DNA from: Schaalia sp. ORNL0103
GTDB lineage: Bacteria > Actinomycetota > Actinomycetes > Actinomycetales > Actinomycetaceae
Direction: 5' to 3'
DNA length: 64,000 nucleotides
Assembly (NCBI RefSeq): GCF_019429565.1
Contig: NZ_JAHXSA010000001.1
Coordinates: 868,001-932,000, forward strand
Shown: positions 61,075 through 64,000 of the stretch, piece after piece
How positions within the stretch are numbered: position 1 is the stretch's first letter
Layout: every line of letters begins with the position of its first letter
Program-made: the position numbers and the translations under genes
The notes under the pieces: model-generated
What the model was told of the DNA's origin: nothing
What the model saw: the letters and a program-made list of their open reading frames with translations, nothing else
The model's database searches: none

Positions 61075-64000
61075 TGCTGCTCCCAGAAAAGTCGTTCCAT
61101 GACGGCGCGCGCTTTGCGTCCAGCGCGCAGCCAGTCGTCTTCGAGGGCGTTCAGCCCGCCGCTACCGTACCCGAGGATCGCTGCGAGGGCACGCAGCTCC
61201 GCGCTGTCACGAGGCAAGACGTCGAGCTTCACACCGCTCATTCGCCCGCTCGCCAGTGTGTTGGCCGCGCGAATACGAGTGGCCATGTCCCAGGCATCGA
61301 GAAGAATCTGCGCGTCTTGAGCGCTGATCAGCTCGTGCTCCCGAGCGCTCAGGATCGCCTGCGTCGTCGAGGGCGTACGCAGTGCGGGGTTGGTCATCCC
61401 AGCACGCATCTGGATGAGTTGGATCGTCCACTCCACGTCCGTGAGGCCACCGGGGCCTAGCTTCACGTGGCGAGCGGGCTCGATGCCGCGCGGCAGACGC
61501 TCGTTCTCCATGCGGGCTTTGAGCAAGCGAATGTCACGCACATCAGACTCGCTCACTCCCCCATAGGCGAGCTCATCGAACAGTGCCCGCGCAGAATCGG
61601 CGAGGCTTCCCTCACCGATCGGGCGTGCACGCACCGCCGCCTGGCGCTCCCAGGTGGAGGCCCACCGCTGCGCATACTCACGATGCGACTCAATCGTACG
61701 GCTCATCGGACCATTCTTACCCTCGGGACGCAGGTCGAGGTCGACGACAATGCCCAGCTGGTTGGTCGCCGAGCCGAGGAGGTTCTTCACGCGGTTGACG
61801 ATCGCCGTTGCGCTGGCCGCCGCCTCCGCCTCGGTGGCACCCCCGACGGGCTCGTGCAGGGCAATCACGTCGGCGTCCGAGGCGTACGAGCACTCGCGTC
61901 CACCGTAGCGGCCCATCGCAACAAACACGACGGCCGCCCGCTGCTCGCCCCACCGCTCGGCTTCTTCCCGCTCCGCGATGGCGAGGGCTCCGAGAATTGC
62001 CGCATCCGTGGCGTCGGCGATCGCATTCCCGCGCGGATCGACGCCACCCAGCAGGTCGCTCATCGCGCAACGCGTGAGCTCACGCGTACGTACTGCTCGT
62101 ACGCGCGCAGCGGCCTCCGTCGCGTCATCGTGGCGATCAATAAGGGCTGCAACTTCCCGAGCTAGCCGATGCGGCTCGCGCGGCGCCAGCTCACCATCGT
62201 CGTCGAGCCACGCCACAGCCTCGGGACGCTTGGCGAGCGCCTCTGCAATCCAGCGGGAGTTCGGAAGCATGGTCGTGAGCCTGTGGGCAGCCACGCCCGA
62301 GTCGCGCAGGAGCGCGAGGTACCAGTGCGAGTCTCCGATGTCCTCGGACAGGATGCGGAAGTTCAGGAGCCCCATGTCGGGGTCGGCGCCTCCGGCGAGC
62401 CACGAGATGAATACCGGAAGCAGGTGACGCTGGATCGCCGCGCGCCTGCTCGTGCCCTGTGTGAGGGCTCCAATGTGCGTGAGCGCTCCCGCCGGATCCC
62501 GGTAGCCGATAGCGGCCAGTCGGTCGCGCGCGCCATCCGCGTGCAGGGACACCTCGTCCTCGCTCAGCGACGCAGTCGCGGCGATGATCGGGCGATAGAA
62601 GACGTCCTCGTGGAGAGCACGCACGCGAGTGCGAACCTCGTCGATGGCAGTGCTGATCGACCCGGCATCCGCGAAGCGAGCGGTCCCCATCGCACGCCCG
62701 AGGACACGCAGCTCCCGTTCCTTGTCCGGAATCAGGTGCGTGCGACGCATGCGGGGCAGCTGAGTGCGGTGTTCGACGGCGCGCAGGAAGCGGTAGCACG
62801 AGGCGAGCTGTTGTGCGTCGCTACGAGCAATGTATCCGCCCTCGCGCAGCGCCTCGATCGCCTCCAGTGTCGACCTCACGCGCAGGAAGGCATCGGTGCG
62901 ACCATGGACGAGCTGGAGGAGCTGGACCGTGAACTCGACGTCGCGTAGTCCGCCTCGGCCGAGCTTAAGCTCGCGCGACGCGTGCGAACGCGAAATGTTG
63001 TCCTCGACGCGTCGGCGCATCGCGCGCGCGGCCTCGACGAAGCCCTCACGTGTCGCGGCGCTCCACACGTAGGGCTGTGCGGCTTCCTCGAAGGCACGCC
63101 CGACGGTCTCGTCTCCCGCACAGGCGCGCGCCTTGAGCAGCGCCTGGAACTCCCAGGTCTGCGCCCACTTGTCCCAGTACTGGCGGTAGGACTCGACGGT
63201 GCGCACGAGTGCTCCGTTGCGTCCCTCAGGCCGCAGGTTAGCGTCCACCGTCCACAGTGGAGCTTCGGTTCCGGGCCCCGAGCAAGCGGAAGCCGTCGCC
63301 GCCGCAAGTCGCGTCGCGACCTCGAGGGCCACGCGTTCGTCCCCGTCTGCCCCGGCCTCGGCGACGTAGACGACGTCGACGTCGGATATGTAGTTGAGTT
63401 CGCGTGCTCCCGTCTTACCCATCGCAATGATGGCGAAGGGGATGCGTCCCTGCGGGTCGATGTCCCGCCTCGCCAGGGCAAGGCCGGCCTCAAGGGCGGC
63501 GTCGACCAGGTCGGCGATGCGCCGACCGGCCTCGGGCATGAAGCCTTCAGGATCATCGCTCGTCAGGTCATCGGCGGCCAGGTACAGCAGGACCTGGCGA
63601 TACGCGCCCCGTAGATGGTCCACCCGGGCGTCCTCAGAGGCGACGAAAGCGCCGCGCTCCCCTCGCGTCGCCCCCACGGAAGCGAGCATGACTCGCGCGG
63701 CGTCGCCGGGATCCTCCCACGTCGATCGAGCACGGCCAGGCTCGGCGATGATGTAATCGCCCAGCCACTGGCTGCCGCCCAGGACGGCGCACAGGCGAGC
63801 GCGCGCACGTGAATCATCGACGAGTCCCCGCACGAGGCCGGAGTCCGCCTCGTGAAGGCGGATCGCCGCCAGCAACGCCTGATCGGGGTCGGCACTGGCT
63901 CCCAGGTCCGCCGCCCATACCTCGGCTCCACCCGGAAGCTCCTGGAAAAAGTCGAGGGCTCGGCGAGGATCCAGGAATCCGGCAATCCGAAGTTCGTCAG
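61071..64000 (-). CDS. glnE: Bifunctional glutamine synthetase adenylyltransferase/deadenylase (partial)
   Basis: Adenylylates glutamine synthetase and removes the AMP, adjusting activity to nitrogen state. The frame remains open to the right edge, so the N-terminus is missing; about 976 residues are present. Both nucleotidyltransferase domains are visible: ELNYISDVDVVYV (N-terminal, deadenylase half) and ECSYASDADVIALHE (C-terminal, transferase half), each followed by a helical bundle. KLGRGGLRDVEF and KLGPGGLTDVEW are the conserved duplicates. The apparent TTG start at 63875 is not real, since upstream codons continue GlnE-like sequence. It ends overlapping the phosphatase gene. Confidence 0.96.
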   Translation of the reverse strand, partial: DELRIAGFLDPRRALDFFQELPGGAEVWAADLGASADPDQALLAAIRLHEADSGLVRGLVDDSRARARLCAVLGGSQWLGDYIIAEPGRARSTWEDPGDAARVMLASVGATRGERGAFVASEDARVDHLRGAYRQVLLYLAADDLTSDDPEGFMPEAGRRIADLVDAALEAGLALARRDIDPQGRIPFAIIAMGKTGARELNYISDVDVVYVAEAGADGDERVALEVATRLAAATASACSGPGTEAPLWTVDANLRPEGRNGALVRTVESYRQYWDKWAQTWEFQALLKARACAGDETVGRAFEEAAQPYVWSAATREGFVEAARAMRRRVEDNISRSHASRELKLGRGGLRDVEFTVQLLQLVHGRTDAFLRVRSTLEAIEALREGGYIARSDAQQLASCYRFLRAVEHRTQLPRMRRTHLIPDKERELRVLGRAMGTARFADAGSISTAIDEVRTRVRALHEDVFYRPIIAATASLSEDEVSLHADGARDRLAAIGYRDPAGALTHIGALTQGTSRRAAIQRHLLPVFISWLAGGADPDMGLLNFRILSEDIGDSHWYLALLRDSGVAAHRLTTMLPNSRWIAEALAKRPEAVAWLDDDGELAPREPHRLAREVAALIDRHDDATEAAARVRAVRTRELTRCAMSDLLGGVDPRGNAIADATDAAILGALAIAEREEAERWGEQRAAVVFVAMGRYGGRECSYASDADVIALHEPVGGATEAEAAASATAIVNRVKNLLGSATNQLGIVVDLDLRPEGKNGPMSRTIESHREYAQRWASTWERQAAVRARPIGEGSLADSARALFDELAYGGVSESDVRDIRLLKARMENERLPRGIEPARHVKLGPGGLTDVEWTIQLIQMRAGMTNPALRTPSTTQAILSAREHELISAQDAQILLDAWDMATRIRAANTLASGRMSGVKLDVLPRDSAELRALAAILGYGSGGLNALEDDWLRAGRKARAVMERLFWEQQ

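Noticed and set aside
63873-63875. TTG as start of glnE
   Set aside because: Translation of the bases to the window edge continues in frame without a stop and with GlnE-like sequence, so the gene is cut by the window edge.
1-64000. CRISPR arrays, IS elements, prophage or integrases
   Set aside because: No regularly spaced repeats, transposase, integrase or phage structural genes were found on either strand.

Overview
The window is GC-rich, densely coded and almost wholly core genome from an actinobacterium. Gene order (uvrB-coaE-rpsA-polA-pdtaR; trpE-C-B-A-lgt-pyk; alaS-ruvX-mltG-aroE; aspS; hisS-rel-apt-secF-secD-yajC-ruvB-ruvA-ruvC-pdxT-pdxS-yebC) matches conserved actinobacterial blocks, many known from Mycobacterium. 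The lack of any mycolate gene, the protein sequences and the Ala/Ser/Thr/Pro-rich surface proteins suggest Actinomycetaceae (Actinomyces/Schaalia type). The genus is inference. Nearly all genes lie on the minus strand.

Layout. 1-12.8 kb: UvrB, CoaE, a BrnQ amino acid carrier, a strongly structured intergenic region (about 4.66-5.09 kb), S1, DNA polymerase I, a hotdog thioesterase, the ANTAR regulator PdtaR, one tRNA, a 71-residue orphan protein and pyruvate kinase. 12.9-18.5 kb: lgt and trpA, trpB, trpC, trpE, without trpG, trpD or trpF. 18.5-25.5 kb: a tightly overlapping chain alaS-ruvX-mltG-aroE-prepilin peptidase, preceded by rpsD. 25.6-29.9 kb: rarA and two secreted, membrane-anchored proteins behind an AT-rich promoter region. 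29.9-35.7 kb: an iron-siderophore ABC operon with a DtxR/IdeR-type box, next to a Fes-type siderophore esterase and a YciO/YrdC protein. 35.8-41.2 kb: aspS, an MFS exporter and a DEAD-box helicase. 41.5-44.7 kb: two dynamin-like GTPases directly after hisS. 44.7-51.2 kb: hisS, a metallo-beta-lactamase-fold hydrolase, a DUF349 protein, rel and apt. 51.2-59.5 kb: secF, secD, yajC, ruvB, ruvA, ruvC, pdxT, pdxS and yebC. 59.6-64 kb: two histidine phosphatases around a small Cys/His protein, and glnE, which runs off the right edge.

How the parts fit. The accessory content is the iron-uptake segment (esterase, binding protein, two permeases, ATPase, perhaps the two surface proteins), which looks like use of catecholate siderophores, since no siderophore biosynthesis genes are visible. 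The rest is DNA repair and recombination, translation, stringent response and purine salvage, protein export, PLP synthesis, Trp and shikimate synthesis, and nitrogen control. No IS element, prophage, CRISPR array or clear horizontally acquired island was seen. The least explained items are the large palindromes after brnQ, a tRNA with a Leu CAA anticodon but a short variable loop, the surface-protein pair, the dynamin-like pair, and a perfect 12-bp inverted repeat upstream of the DUF349 gene.
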